A DNA stretch of 48,190 bases. Origin: DATKDU01 sp035512595 (lineage in GTDB: Bacteria > Planctomycetota > Planctomycetia > Pirellulales > Pirellulaceae). The stretch covers positions 1 through 48,190 of the forward strand of contig DATKDU010000030.1 in NCBI GenBank assembly GCA_035512595.1, in the 5' to 3' direction. The translations under genes and the position numbers were made by a program. This document shows positions 16,502 through 25,281 of this stretch, one piece after another. Numbering within the stretch: position 1 is the first letter of the stretch; each line of letters begins with the position of its first letter. Under the pieces are notes generated by a model. The model was not told the DNA's origin. It was given only the letters and a program-made list of their open reading frames with translations, and made no database searches.

Positions 16502-16611
16502 GACCGTTCTCCTGCGGCACGAACCCCTGGAGAATGTTCTACGCCGGCAACCTCAAAATTGCAAACGACCGCCATCCTACCCGTCCACAAGAACGTTGCT
16601 CAGTTCAAGAA

Positions 16612-16640
16612 ACAAAAAGCCCCAGCACAGTGCTGGGGCT
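16612..16640 (-). terminator. Rho-independent terminator of clpC
   Basis: On the minus strand AGCCCCAGCAC and GTGCTGGGGCT form a perfect 11-bp palindrome with a one-base centre, followed by TTTTTGTTTCTT. It lies 47 bases after the clpC stop codon and is the clearest intrinsic terminator in the window. Confidence 0.9.
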
Positions 16641-16686
16641 ATCTCTTTACTTTGTTTTCTGAACAGGTTGAAAACCCGTCCTACGG

Positions 16687-19251
16687 TTACTTCTTCTCCG
16701 CACCCGCGGCGACCGGCTCGGCGGCGGGGGGCTGGTTGCGGGTTTCGCCCTTGAAGTCGAGGCGGCGGAGCTTGTTTTCGTCGTCGCGGATGGCCGAGAC
16801 GACGATCGTGTCCTTCCCCTGGAATTCGCCCTTGAGCAGTTCCTCGGAGAGCGGGTCCTCGATCAGCCGCTCCACCTCGCGACGCAAGGGGCGAGCGCCG
16901 AACGGATTGTCCTCGTCCCCCTTGTGAGCCTTCTTGACGATGTACTCCTTGGCATCGTCGGTCAGGATCAGCGTCAGGCCGCGCTCGGAAAGCCGTTGGC
17001 GGACCTTGGTCAGCTCCAGGTCGATGACGATCTTCAGGTCCTCGTTGGTCAGGTGCCGGAAGACGATGATGTCGTCGAGCCGATTGAGGAATTCGGGACG
17101 GAAGACCTTTTCCACCCGCTCCATCACGCGGGTCTTCATCCCTTCGTAGGACGAATCGCTGTCGCCGCGGGTGAAGCCAAGCTGCGTCTCGTTCTTGATC
17201 GCCTCGGCTCCCGCATTCGTGGTCATGATCAGGATCACGTTGCGGAAATCGACGCGGCGGCCGAAGCTGTCGGTCAGCCGCCCTTCTTCCATCACTTGCA
17301 GCAGCGTGTTGAACACGTCCGGATGGGCTTTCTCGATCTCGTCCAGCAGCACGACCGCGTACGGCCGGCGGCGGATTTTCTCGGTGAGCTGGCCCCCCTC
17401 TTCGTAGCCGACGTATCCCGGCGGAGCGCCGATCAGCCGGCTGACGTTGTGCTTCTCCATGTACTCCGACATGTCGATCTGGATCAGCGCGTCGGCATCG
17501 CCGAACAGGAACTCCGCCAGGCTCTTGGCCAGGAGGGTCTTGCCGACGCCGGTTGGCCCGGCAAACACGAAGCAACCCGCCGGACGCTTGGGATCCTTGA
17601 GCCCCGACCGCGAGCGGCGGACCGCACGGGCCACGGCTTTCACCGCCTGCTCCTGGCTGATCACCTTCTTGTGCAGTTCGTCCTCCATCTTCATCAGGCG
17701 GAGGCTGTCCTCGGTGCTCAGCCGCGTCAGCGGAATGCCGGTCATCTTGCTGACGACCTCGGCAATGACCTCCTCATCGACAACGCCGTCGGTCTCGCGC
17801 GACTTGTCGCGCCATTCCTTGGTGATGTTGTCCTTTTTCTTCTTGAGCTTGTCGGCCTGGTCGCGGAGCGAAGCGGCCTTTTCAAAGTCCTGGTTGGCGA
17901 CGGCCTCTTCCTTCTCCTTGTTGAGCCGCTCGACCTCGTCGTCGATCTCCTTGAGATCGGGCGGCCGGGTCATCTGCCGCAGGCGGACGCGAGCGCCGGC
18001 TTCGTCGATGACGTCGATCGCCTTGTCGGGGAGGCAGCGGGCGGTGATGTACCGCTCGGCCAACTCGACGGCGGAAGCCACCGCATCGTCGGTGATCTGA
18101 ACGCGGTGGTGTTCCTCGTACTTGGGGCGCAGCCCCTTGAGGATTTCAATCGTCTGCTCCTTGGTGGTCGGATCGACGATGATCTCCTGGAACCGGCGGG
18201 CAAGGGCCGAATCCTTCTCGATGTATTTTCGATATTCATCGAGGGTGGTCGCGCCGATGCACTGAATTTCTCCGCGGGCCAGTGCCGGCTTGAGAACGTT
18301 GGCCGCGTCGATGGCGCCTTCTGCGCCGCCAGCGCCGACGAGCGTGTGCAGCTCGTCGATGAACAAGATCGTGTTGCGAGCGCGGCGGACTTCGTTCATC
18401 ACCGCCTTGATCCGCTCCTCGAATTGGCCGCGGTACTTGGTGCCGGCGACCATCATCGCCAGGTCGAGCACCACGATCCGCTTATCGGCCAGAATCTCCG
18501 GCACTGCGCCGCTGACGACGCGCTGGGCAAAGCCTTCCACGATGGCCGTCTTGCCGACGCCCGCTTCGCCGAGCAGCACCGGGTTGTTCTTGGTGCGGCG
18601 GCAGAGGACCTGAATCGCCCGTTCGATTTCGCGCTCGCGGCCGATCACCGGGTCGAGCTTGTTCTGCCGAGCCAGTTCGGTCAGGTCGCGGCCGAAACTG
18701 TCGAGTGCGGGGGTCTTGCTCTTGCCCCCCTTGGTCGGCGCCGGATCGCCCGATCCGCCGCTGACACCGGCCGCCTCGCGACCGCCGCGGGTGCTTTCGC
18801 CTTCTCCTTCCAGGCCGTGGCCCAGCAGGTTGAGGACTTCCTCGCGGACTTCTTCCAGCTTGAGCCCCAGGTTCATCAGCACTTGAGCAGCCACGCCCTC
18901 TTGCTCACGTAACAGCCCCAGCAGGATGTGCTCGGTGCCAACGTAGTTGTGGTTGAGGTTGCGGGCCTCTTCCATCGAGTATTCGATGACCTTCTTGGCC
19001 CGCGGCGTTTGCGGGAGCTTCCCCATCGTGACCATCTCGGGGCCCGACTGGACGAGCTTTTCCACCTCCAGGCGGATCTTCCGCAGATCGACGTCGAGAT
19101 TCTTGAGGACGTTCGCGGCCACGCCGGAACCTTCCTTGACCAGACCCAGTAGGATGTGCTCGGTGCCGATGTACTCGTGGTTGAAGCGCTGCGCCTCCTG
19201 GTTGGCGAGCTGCATCACTTTGCGGGCGCGGTCGGTAAATCGTTCATACAT
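16687..19251 (-). CDS. clpC: ATP-dependent Clp protease ATP-binding subunit ClpC
   Basis: An 854-residue HSP100 unfoldase that feeds substrates to ClpP. The two N-terminal Clp_N repeats (residues 1-145) each carry YxGTEHILLGL. AAA1 has Walker A GEAGVGKT at about residue 228 and a DELHTLVGAGG Walker B region. A UVR-like coiled coil lies at about 430-470 (NQDFEKAASLRDQADKLKKK), the ClpC hallmark that separates it from ClpA and ClpB. AAA2 has GPTGVGKT and LLDEIEKAHPD. The C-terminus is extended and Ala/Pro-rich. AGGGAG about ten bases before the ATG supports the start. No McsA/McsB or CIRCE element is seen nearby. Confidence 0.97.
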   Translation of the reverse strand: MYERFTDRARKVMQLANQEAQRFNHEYIGTEHILLGLVKEGSGVAANVLKNLDVDLRKIRLEVEKLVQSGPEMVTMGKLPQTPRAKKVIEYSMEEARNLNHNYVGTEHILLGLLREQEGVAAQVLMNLGLKLEEVREEVLNLLGHGLEGEGESTRGGREAAGVSGGSGDPAPTKGGKSKTPALDSFGRDLTELARQNKLDPVIGREREIERAIQVLCRRTKNNPVLLGEAGVGKTAIVEGFAQRVVSGAVPEILADKRIVVLDLAMMVAGTKYRGQFEERIKAVMNEVRRARNTILFIDELHTLVGAGGAEGAIDAANVLKPALARGEIQCIGATTLDEYRKYIEKDSALARRFQEIIVDPTTKEQTIEILKGLRPKYEEHHRVQITDDAVASAVELAERYITARCLPDKAIDVIDEAGARVRLRQMTRPPDLKEIDDEVERLNKEKEEAVANQDFEKAASLRDQADKLKKKKDNITKEWRDKSRETDGVVDEEVIAEVVSKMTGIPLTRLSTEDSLRLMKMEDELHKKVISQEQAVKAVARAVRRSRSGLKDPKRPAGCFVFAGPTGVGKTLLAKSLAEFLFGDADALIQIDMSEYMEKHNVSRLIGAPPGYVGYEEGGQLTEKIRRRPYAVVLLDEIEKAHPDVFNTLLQVMEEGRLTDSFGRRVDFRNVILIMTTNAGAEAIKNETQLGFTRGDSDSSYEGMKTRVMERVEKVFRPEFLNRLDDIIVFRHLTNEDLKIVIDLELTKVRQRLSERGLTLILTDDAKEYIVKKAHKGDEDNPFGARPLRREVERLIEDPLSEELLKGEFQGKDTIVVSAIRDDENKLRRLDFKGETRNQPPAAEPVAAGAEKK

Positions 19252-19480
19252 GGGATCGTTCTCCCTGCCGGGGACCTGGCTTTTGGCTAGATCAATCTCT
19301 GGCGTCCGCGGTGGGCCGCCCGGCGTGTGGTGTCAATGTCGTCCGTGTCCCTACATTTTCTCGGCCACGATCTTCGTGGTCACTCGTCAATTGCCTTCCC
19401 TCTGCCTGCCTTCTCATCCTTCAGCATTGTTTCCGGTCTGGTCGGAGTCGCCAAGTGGTTGACCCCCCAGAAGCTGCGTC

Positions 19481-20080
19481 TCAGGCTGCCCGCGAGATCG
19501 TCGCTGGGCCATCGCAATCGTCGCGCTGGCGTATCTTGGGTGCATTCGGCCGAGCGAGCTTTCTCCGTTCCTGCTGCATTTCTTCCTGCCAGCGTCGTGC
19601 CGCCGGCAGGCGTGACAATTCCACCAGTTGCTGCCCCGCCAGGTCCATCTCCCCGCTGCGCCGAAGGACGCTCACCAGAAGCAGCCGCGCCTCGACATCT
19701 CCCGGCCTGCGCGACAACAACCGCACCAGCAGCGATCGGGCCTCCAACCAATGTCCTTTCAAGTATTCGCTTTGCGCGTCACGGAGCAGCGCCTCGGAAA
19801 CGTCGTCCGGCTGTAGTGATTTTGCCGCCTCGAGCGCTAGCAGCCGGACCGCGCGCCCGCGGCCCATAACCCAAAACCATAGCACCAAAACCCAGGCGGC
19901 CAGCGGCACTCCCCACGCCGGCAGGTCGCGCGAGATGAGCTGCGGCCAAACGAACGTCGTCACCAGTGCGAAGTTGAGTGCCGCGGCAAATGCTACGGCC
20001 AAGCCCAAATCAGTCCAACCGCCGCGCAGCCACAACCCGGCCAGCCCGGGCCATGCCATCGTCCAAGTGCGGCCACTCAT
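19481..20080 (-). CDS. Membrane protein with TPR-like C-terminal helices
   Basis: A 199-residue protein starting MSGRTWTMAWPG. Two hydrophobic helices lie at about residues 22-70 (GLAVAFAAALNFALVTTFVW and GVPLAAWVLVLWFWVMG). The remainder is helical and TPR-like (SEALLRDAQSEYLKGHWLEA, SLLVRLLSRRPGDVEARLLL), ending in a charged tail. The ATG at 20080 is chosen over 20092 and 20185 because GGAG lies seven bases before it. It precedes clpC on the same strand by 229 bases, so co-transcription is possible. Function unknown; it is probably a membrane-anchored scaffold. Confidence 0.8.
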   Translation of the reverse strand: MSGRTWTMAWPGLAGLWLRGGWTDLGLAVAFAAALNFALVTTFVWPQLISRDLPAWGVPLAAWVLVLWFWVMGRGRAVRLLALEAAKSLQPDDVSEALLRDAQSEYLKGHWLEARSLLVRLLSRRPGDVEARLLLVSVLRRSGEMDLAGQQLVELSRLPAARRWQEEMQQERRKLARPNAPKIRQRDDCDGPATISRAA

Positions 20081-20319
20081 CGGGATCTCCATTTCTCGCA
20101 CTAAATGCCGCGGGATTCTATCGGCCGCCGCCGGTGTCAGCAAGGCAAGTTCAGTCCTGGCAGGGAGTTGCGCACGGCAGTCCATGAGCCGCCGGCAACG
20201 GAGGTGATTGGTACAATGGCACGGGCTGCCAAAAACGCGGGAATTGGCTGCACGCCGCGGTTAGATGCAAGGAATGTGCCGATCGCCCGATTTGCCGGCG
20301 GAAACCCCTTCACAGGCTC

Positions 20320-21417
20320 ATGGCTGACTCGTCAGATCGCGAAACTTTCGCCGATCGCCTGCTGGCGCTGCGAATTGTGGATGCCAATTTCAACCGCGCC
20401 AGCGAGGGGCTGCGGGTCGTGGAGGAGTATTGCCGCTTTGCCGCCGGCGATGCGCACCTGTCCCGCTTGTGCAAGGAGTTGCGGCATGACCTGACGCAGG
20501 TCGTCTCCGTGCTGCCCGCGGAAGAATTAGCCCAGGCTCGCCAGACCGAGCGCGACGTGGGAACGACCATCGCCACGCCGAGCGAAGGAGAGCGGCAATC
20601 GCTGGCCGACGTGGCGGTCGCCAGCTTGAAGCGCCTCGAGCAAGCGCTGCGGGCGATCGAGGAATATGGCAAACTGCTGCCGCCGCTGGATGTGGCGCGC
20701 GTCGAGCAACTGCGCTATCGGGCGTACACCGTCGGCAAGGCGATCGTCAGCCGGGAATCGTCGCTGGCGCGGCTGGCTCAAGCACGGCTTTACGTGTTGA
20801 TCGATGGGGGGGGCGCGGCGGGCGAATTCAACGAAGCGGCCTACGCGCAGCGCGTTGAAGGGCTCGCTACAGCCGGCGTGCATGTCTTGCAACTGCGCGA
20901 CCATTCGCTCGACGATCGGGCGCTGCTCTCGCGCGCAAAACTCGTCCGCCAAATCACTCGCGGCACGGGCACGCTGCTGATCCTCAACGACCGGGCCGAT
21001 CTAGCCGCGGCTTGCCAGGCGGACGGCGTACATCTGGGGCAGGACGACCTGCCGGTGTACGAAGCAAGGCAGATCGTTGGCAGCCGCGCGCTCATCGGCG
21101 TCTCCACGCACACCATCGAGCAGGCGCGTCAGGCGGTGCTCGACGGCGCCGATTACCTCGGCTGCGGGCCGACGTTCCCTTCCACGACCAAGCACTTCGA
21201 CCAGTTTCCAGGACTGCCGTTTCTCCGTGCAGTAGCCGCCGAGATCACGCTGCCGGCATTCGCCATCGGCGGCATCACGGCCGAGAACTTGCCGCAGGTG
21301 GCAGCGACGGGGATGAAGCGAGTGGCGTTGAGTGGGGGGGTGTGGAATGCTGGCGATTCGAACGCGGCGGCTCGACGCTTGCTCGAATTGCTGACGAAGG
21401 CTGGGCCGTCACTTTAA
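20320..21417 (+). CDS. thiE: Bifunctional ThiD2-thiamine phosphate synthase
   Basis: A 365-residue fusion. Residues 1-135 form an all-helical domain (LRIVDANFNRASEGLRVVEE, LCKELRHDL, RDVGT) matching the ThiD2 domain, reported as an alternative HMP-phosphate kinase in cyanobacteria and planctomycetes. Residues about 145-360 are a TIM-barrel ThiE: LYVLIDGG, ILNDRADLAAACQADGVHLG, the GVSTHT loop, YLGCGPTFPSTTKHF and AIGGITAEN. ThiE joins HMP-PP and thiazole phosphate to make thiamine phosphate. The N-terminal activity is inferred from family knowledge. The upstream 134 bases do not show a TPP riboswitch that I can recognise. Confidence 0.92.
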   Translation: MADSSDRETFADRLLALRIVDANFNRASEGLRVVEEYCRFAAGDAHLSRLCKELRHDLTQVVSVLPAEELAQARQTERDVGTTIATPSEGERQSLADVAVASLKRLEQALRAIEEYGKLLPPLDVARVEQLRYRAYTVGKAIVSRESSLARLAQARLYVLIDGGGAAGEFNEAAYAQRVEGLATAGVHVLQLRDHSLDDRALLSRAKLVRQITRGTGTLLILNDRADLAAACQADGVHLGQDDLPVYEARQIVGSRALIGVSTHTIEQARQAVLDGADYLGCGPTFPSTTKHFDQFPGLPFLRAVAAEITLPAFAIGGITAENLPQVAATGMKRVALSGGVWNAGDSNAAARRLLELLTKAGPSL

Positions 21418-21554
21418 CAATCGAGATTACTCACCCGGTTGCCAGCCTTCGCCGCGTACCTATATTACTAGGCGTGCGTACCAACCTTCTTTCCGGCCGG
21501 CGGCAGTCGTGCGAAACCCTTTTGCCGCAGGCATTTACCGCATCCAGGTGATTC

Positions 21555-22415
21555 GTGAAGTCGGAATCGGCTGCGTCCTCCCCGCCCTCCATCGGTTCTC
21601 CGTCGTTCCTTGAGCGGAACGAGTTCCTGCTCCGCCGGCTGCACTCGCTGTCAGGCATCATCCCCGTTGGCGCGTACATGGTCATTCATCTGCTGACCAA
21701 CGCCACGGTGCTGGACAAGCACGGGACCACGTTTCAGCGGATGGTCTATCAGATCCACAGTTTGCCCTTCCTGCTCGCCATCGAGTGGACGTTCATCTTC
21801 CTGCCGATCATTTTCCACGCGGTCTACGGGATCGTGATCGTCCGCACCGGAATGTCGAACGTGAGCAACTATCCCTATCGCAAGAACTGGCGGTACACGC
21901 TCCAGCGGGCAACGGGGATGATCGCGTTTCTCTTCATCTTCTGGCACGTGTTTCACATGCACGGCTGGATTCATAGCACAAGGTGGCTGGAGGCGATTGC
22001 GGGTTGGGGCGGCATGTTCGAAAAGTACAACGCGACCAGTTCGGCGGCCGCGGCCATGCAGGCGAGCATACTCATCCCGATCTTTTACACCCTCGGCGTC
22101 CTGTCGTGCGTCTTCCATCTGGCCAACGGCATTTGGACCTTTGGCATCACGTGGGGACTGTGGACGACCCCACTGGCCCAGCGGCGGGCGGATTACGCGT
22201 GCATTGGTTTTGGAGTCGTACTGGCGCTGGTGAGCCTGGGGGCGATTGGCGGCTTTGCCACGGCAGACGTCAAAACGGCCAAGGAAGCGGAAGACAAGGT
22301 TTACAACGCCAAAGTCGCCAGCGGCGAGATTGCGCCTGATGAGCACCAGCGCGCCAAGTCCCACGGCGGTAAGGAACAGGCCACCCTGCCGGTTGTTGGC
22401 CAAGGCGATCGGTAA
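21555..22415 (+). CDS. sdhC: Succinate dehydrogenase cytochrome b558 subunit
   Basis: A 286-residue membrane subunit of the B. subtilis/epsilon-proteobacterial type complex II, with about five membrane helices and histidines for two hemes. Family stretches include RRLHSLSGIIPVGAYMVIHL, the H in MVYQIHSLPF, IFWHVFHMHGWIH and VFHLANGIWTFGITWGLW. A GTG at 21555 with CAGG just before it is the start. The C-terminal 55 residues are a charged extension. Its stop codon is immediately followed by the sdhA region, so it heads the sdh operon. It anchors the SdhAB head to the inner membrane and passes electrons to a quinone. Confidence 0.95.
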   Translation: MKSESAASSPPSIGSPSFLERNEFLLRRLHSLSGIIPVGAYMVIHLLTNATVLDKHGTTFQRMVYQIHSLPFLLAIEWTFIFLPIIFHAVYGIVIVRTGMSNVSNYPYRKNWRYTLQRATGMIAFLFIFWHVFHMHGWIHSTRWLEAIAGWGGMFEKYNATSSAAAAMQASILIPIFYTLGVLSCVFHLANGIWTFGITWGLWTTPLAQRRADYACIGFGVVLALVSLGAIGGFATADVKTAKEAEDKVYNAKVASGEIAPDEHQRAKSHGGKEQATLPVVGQGDR

Positions 22416-22427
22416 TGTCCGGGACCA

Positions 22428-22452
22428 CTCACCACTCACCACTCACCACCCT
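22428..22452. repeat. Heptamer array CACCACT at the sdhC-sdhA junction
   Basis: CACCACT is repeated about three times with exact period 7, between the sdhC stop codon and the preferred sdhA start at 22457. The same family recurs at about 36157-36180. Confidence 0.8.
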
Positions 22453-22456
22453 GGCC

Positions 22457-24496
22457 ATGCCCAAACAACGCGTAATGATCGTCGGCGGCGGACTGGCTGG
22501 ACTGGCCGCTGCCATGAAGCTGGCCGAGCTCGGCATCGACGTGGACCTGATGAGCCTCGTGCCGGTGAAGCGCTCCCACAGCGTCTGTGCGCAAGGAGGC
22601 ATCAACAGCGTCAACGACGTGACGCGGCAGCAAGGGGACAACGAGTGGCTCCACTTTGATGACACGGTCTACGGCGGTGACTTCCTCCAACATCAGCCGC
22701 CGGTCAAGGAGATGGCTTACTGGGGGCCGAAGATCATCGAGCTGATGGATCGCCTTGGCGTCACGTTCAACCGCACGCCGGAAGGCTTTCTCGATCGCCG
22801 CCGCTTCGGCGGCACGCTTTACAAACGGACGGCATTCGCCGGCGCAACGACCGGCCAGCAGCTTCTCTACTCGCTCGACGAGCAGGTCCGCCGCTGGGAA
22901 ACCGACGGCAAAATCAAGAAATACGAGTTCTGGGATTTTTTAGGCCCCGTCCTCGACGACAACGGCATTTGCCGCGGCGTCGTCGGGCAAGACCTGGTCA
23001 CGATGGAAATTCGGGCGTTCCCGGCCGACGCGGTGATCGTCGCCTCCGGCGGACCCGGGCTGATCTACGGCCGCTCGACGATGTCGATGGCCTGCACGGG
23101 GAGTGCCGCCAGCCGCTGCTTCCAGTACGGGGCGAAGTTCGGCAATGGCGAATTCATCCAGGTCCATCCGACCGCGATTCCCGGCGCCGACAAGCTGCGG
23201 CTGATGAGCGAATCAGCCCGCGGCGAAGGGGGGCGAGTGTGGGTGCCACGCACGCCGCAGGATCCGCGCGACCCGCTGACAATTCCAGAGAGCGAGCGAT
23301 TCTACTTCCTCGAAGAGCGCTATCCCAAGTACAAAAACCTGGTGCCGCGGGACATCGCCACCCGCGAGATTTTCGACATCTGCGTCAACGACGGCCTGTC
23401 GGTGGAGAAGGACCGGCTGTGCGTCTACCTCGATCTGACCCACATCCCCAAAGCCGAGCTCGACCGCAAACTCGGCGGCATTCTCGACATCTACGAGAAA
23501 TTCCAGGGGGTCGATCCGCGCACGACGCCCATGAAGATTTTCCCCGCCGTCCATTATTCCATGGGGGGACTGTGGTGCGACTACCAAAAGAGCGCCGACG
23601 GCGGCCTGGTCGTCGGCTCGCCGAAGAACCAGGTCACGAACATTCCGCATCTGTACGCCATCGGCGAATGCGACTACCAGTATCACGGGGCCAATCGGCT
23701 CGGCGCCAACTCGCTCCTGTCGTGCATCTTCAGCGGCCTGATCACCGCGCCGGGGATTGAGACGCTCCTCAAGGGGCAGAAGCAGGCTGCCGCCGAAGTG
23801 CCCTCGTCGCTGTTTGAATCGGCCCGCAAACAGCACCAGTCGCGGCACGATGCGCTGCTCAAGCGCAGTCATACTGGCGGCGGGCTTCGCGATGGCGGCG
23901 GCGAGAATCCGTATTTGATCCATCAGCAGCTCGGCGACGTGATGACCAAGGCCGCCACCGTCGTCCGCAAGAACGATCAGCTCGACGACGCACTCGACAA
24001 GGTCACGGCACTCTACGAGCGGGCCAAGAAATGCTCCCTGTCGGACACCGGCAATTGGACCAACCAGAACGTCGTCTTCACCAAGGCCCTGCTCGACATG
24101 TTCCCGCTGGCTCTGACGATCCTCCAGGGAGCCCGTCAGCGGGATGAATGCCGCGGGGCGCACTACAAGCCGGCGTTCGCGATGGGGGCGCTGACCGCCA
24201 CGGAGCCGGTCGAGCGGCGGCGTCAGGCTGAGGCCTGGTGCGATCAGTTCGAGGCCAACAACGAGAAGTGGCTCAAAAGCACGGTCGCCACCTGGACGGG
24301 CGACGACGTGGATCTGACCTACGAAGATGTCGATACGTCGCTCATCCCGCCGCGGCCGCGGCTGTACGGCCTGGTGGGTGCCGACGAGATCGAAAGAGTC
24401 TGGAAGGAGCGGGCGGCGGCGAAGGCAGCGGGGGAAAATGGAAGTGGAAACGGCGCCGGCGCCGGCGCGGCGCCAAAGATTGCGGCGGCCCACTGA
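22457..24496 (+). CDS. sdhA: Succinate dehydrogenase flavoprotein subunit
   Basis: A 679-residue subunit that oxidises succinate to fumarate with covalent FAD. The dinucleotide motif is VGGGLAGLAAAMKLAE; the FAD-linking histidine is in RSHSVCAQGGIN; the substrate-side arginine region is ARGEGGRVWVPRTP; and the C-terminal FAD part is GANRLGANSLLSCIFSG. The length and an Ala/Gly-rich tail are consistent with B. subtilis-type SdhA. An in-frame ATG at 22415 would add 14 residues encoded by the heptamer repeat, so 22457 is preferred. Two small unrelated genes separate it from sdhB. Confidence 0.95.
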   Translation: MPKQRVMIVGGGLAGLAAAMKLAELGIDVDLMSLVPVKRSHSVCAQGGINSVNDVTRQQGDNEWLHFDDTVYGGDFLQHQPPVKEMAYWGPKIIELMDRLGVTFNRTPEGFLDRRRFGGTLYKRTAFAGATTGQQLLYSLDEQVRRWETDGKIKKYEFWDFLGPVLDDNGICRGVVGQDLVTMEIRAFPADAVIVASGGPGLIYGRSTMSMACTGSAASRCFQYGAKFGNGEFIQVHPTAIPGADKLRLMSESARGEGGRVWVPRTPQDPRDPLTIPESERFYFLEERYPKYKNLVPRDIATREIFDICVNDGLSVEKDRLCVYLDLTHIPKAELDRKLGGILDIYEKFQGVDPRTTPMKIFPAVHYSMGGLWCDYQKSADGGLVVGSPKNQVTNIPHLYAIGECDYQYHGANRLGANSLLSCIFSGLITAPGIETLLKGQKQAAAEVPSSLFESARKQHQSRHDALLKRSHTGGGLRDGGGENPYLIHQQLGDVMTKAATVVRKNDQLDDALDKVTALYERAKKCSLSDTGNWTNQNVVFTKALLDMFPLALTILQGARQRDECRGAHYKPAFAMGALTATEPVERRRQAEAWCDQFEANNEKWLKSTVATWTGDDVDLTYEDVDTSLIPPRPRLYGLVGADEIERVWKERAAAKAAGENGSGNGAGAGAAPKIAAAH

Positions 24497-24529
24497 AGTG
24501 GTGACAGCTTTACACTGCCTCTCACTCGC

Positions 24530-24973
24530 ATGGCGAAGGACGACTACTACGGCATTACCGACCAAACGAAGGCCAGCAGGCAGCGATTGGAAGATGCCTG
24601 GTCGCTCTTTCGTTGCAAGCGATGGCAAGGCGCAATGTACCTTGCAGGGTATGCTGTAGAGTGTCTCCTGAAATCCAAATTGATGAAGATGTTTGGTTGC
24701 AAGACGCTCCCAGAATTGGAGAGTGAACTCGACAGGCGCAAGATGCTTCCCAGAAATTGGTCGGTGTTTACGCACCAGCTTTTTGCTCTGTTGCGTTTGA
24801 CCCAGGCGCACGGACGGCTTCGCCAAAGCCGAGAACATTGGATCATGTTTACTGTAATCAATCACTGGAAACCCGCCTGGAGATACTCGCCACGCGTCGG
24901 GCGGGCGGCGGACGCGGAAGACTTCCTGAACGCTGTCGAGGGCCTGTTGCGTTGGATCGATGCGAACATCTAA
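24530..24973 (+). CDS. HEPN-domain protein
   Basis: A 147-residue all-helical protein starting MAKDDYYGITDQTKASRQRL. The stretch KRWQGAMYLAGYAVECLLKS is the typical HEPN helix that packs around small-protein or nucleotide partners. A possible catalytic RxxxxH (RQSREH) follows in the next helical segment, so RNase activity is conceivable, but the position is not certain. HEPN proteins are often toxins or partners of nucleotidyltransferases. Here the partner gene, 18 bases downstream, encodes a BolA-like protein instead. The gene lies 33 bases after sdhA and is co-directional with it. Composition looks less GC-rich than sdhA, suggesting insertion into the operon. Confidence 0.82.
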   Translation: MAKDDYYGITDQTKASRQRLEDAWSLFRCKRWQGAMYLAGYAVECLLKSKLMKMFGCKTLPELESELDRRKMLPRNWSVFTHQLFALLRLTQAHGRLRQSREHWIMFTVINHWKPAWRYSPRVGRAADAEDFLNAVEGLLRWIDANI

Positions 24974-24991
24974 TCGCCGGAGTTGGTTGTC

Positions 24992-25249
24992 ATGAACGAT
25001 CTCATACAAAAAATCCACGACGTGCTCAAATCGACTCATTTTGGCGGCCCAGACGACCTGGTGGACGTCTCCGATGGGGGCGATGACTCCCTGCACCTGG
25101 TCGTGGTAAGCCGCAAGCTGGACGGCATGCGCTGGCAAGAAAAACACGATTTCATCTGGAACGTGCTGACGGCTCATCTGACTCCTGATGAATGGGGTCA
25201 GATTTCGTTGACCATTGCGACGACGCCGGAAGAGATCAAGGCATCCTAA
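24992..25249 (+). CDS. Small BolA-like (class II KH fold) protein
   Basis: An 85-residue protein starting MNDLIQKIHDVLKSTHFGGP. After a short helix and an acidic loop, SLHLVVVSRKLDGMRWQEKH followed by DFIWNVLTAHL mirrors the BolA layout: a beta strand, a G-x-R type turn, a helix with a conserved histidine, then a strand near the end (ISLTIATTPEEI). BolA proteins handle Fe-S traffic with monothiol glutaredoxins. The assignment is by pattern; overall identity to classical BolA is low. GGAG at 24979-24982 supports the ATG at 24992. It lies between the HEPN gene and sdhB, whose product holds three Fe-S clusters. Confidence 0.6.
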   Translation: MNDLIQKIHDVLKSTHFGGPDDLVDVSDGGDDSLHLVVVSRKLDGMRWQEKHDFIWNVLTAHLTPDEWGQISLTIATTPEEIKAS

Positions 25250-25281
25250 TCTTGGTAAAGACGGACCATCCCAGTACGTTT

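Noticed and set aside
16924..18912. A 662-codon open frame on the plus strand
   Set aside because: It is the antisense shadow of clpC; the translated sequence has no domain and clpC is certain.
19252..19480. CIRCE or CtsR operator before clpC
   Set aside because: No TTAGCACTC inverted repeat and no heptad CtsR box is visible.
20186..20319. TPP riboswitch before the ThiD2-ThiE gene
   Set aside because: I could not find the conserved CUGAGA and related core sequence motifs.
23213..25177. A 654-codon open frame on the minus strand spanning sdhA and the HEPN/BolA-like genes
   Set aside because: It is antisense to well-recognised genes; no recognisable domain.
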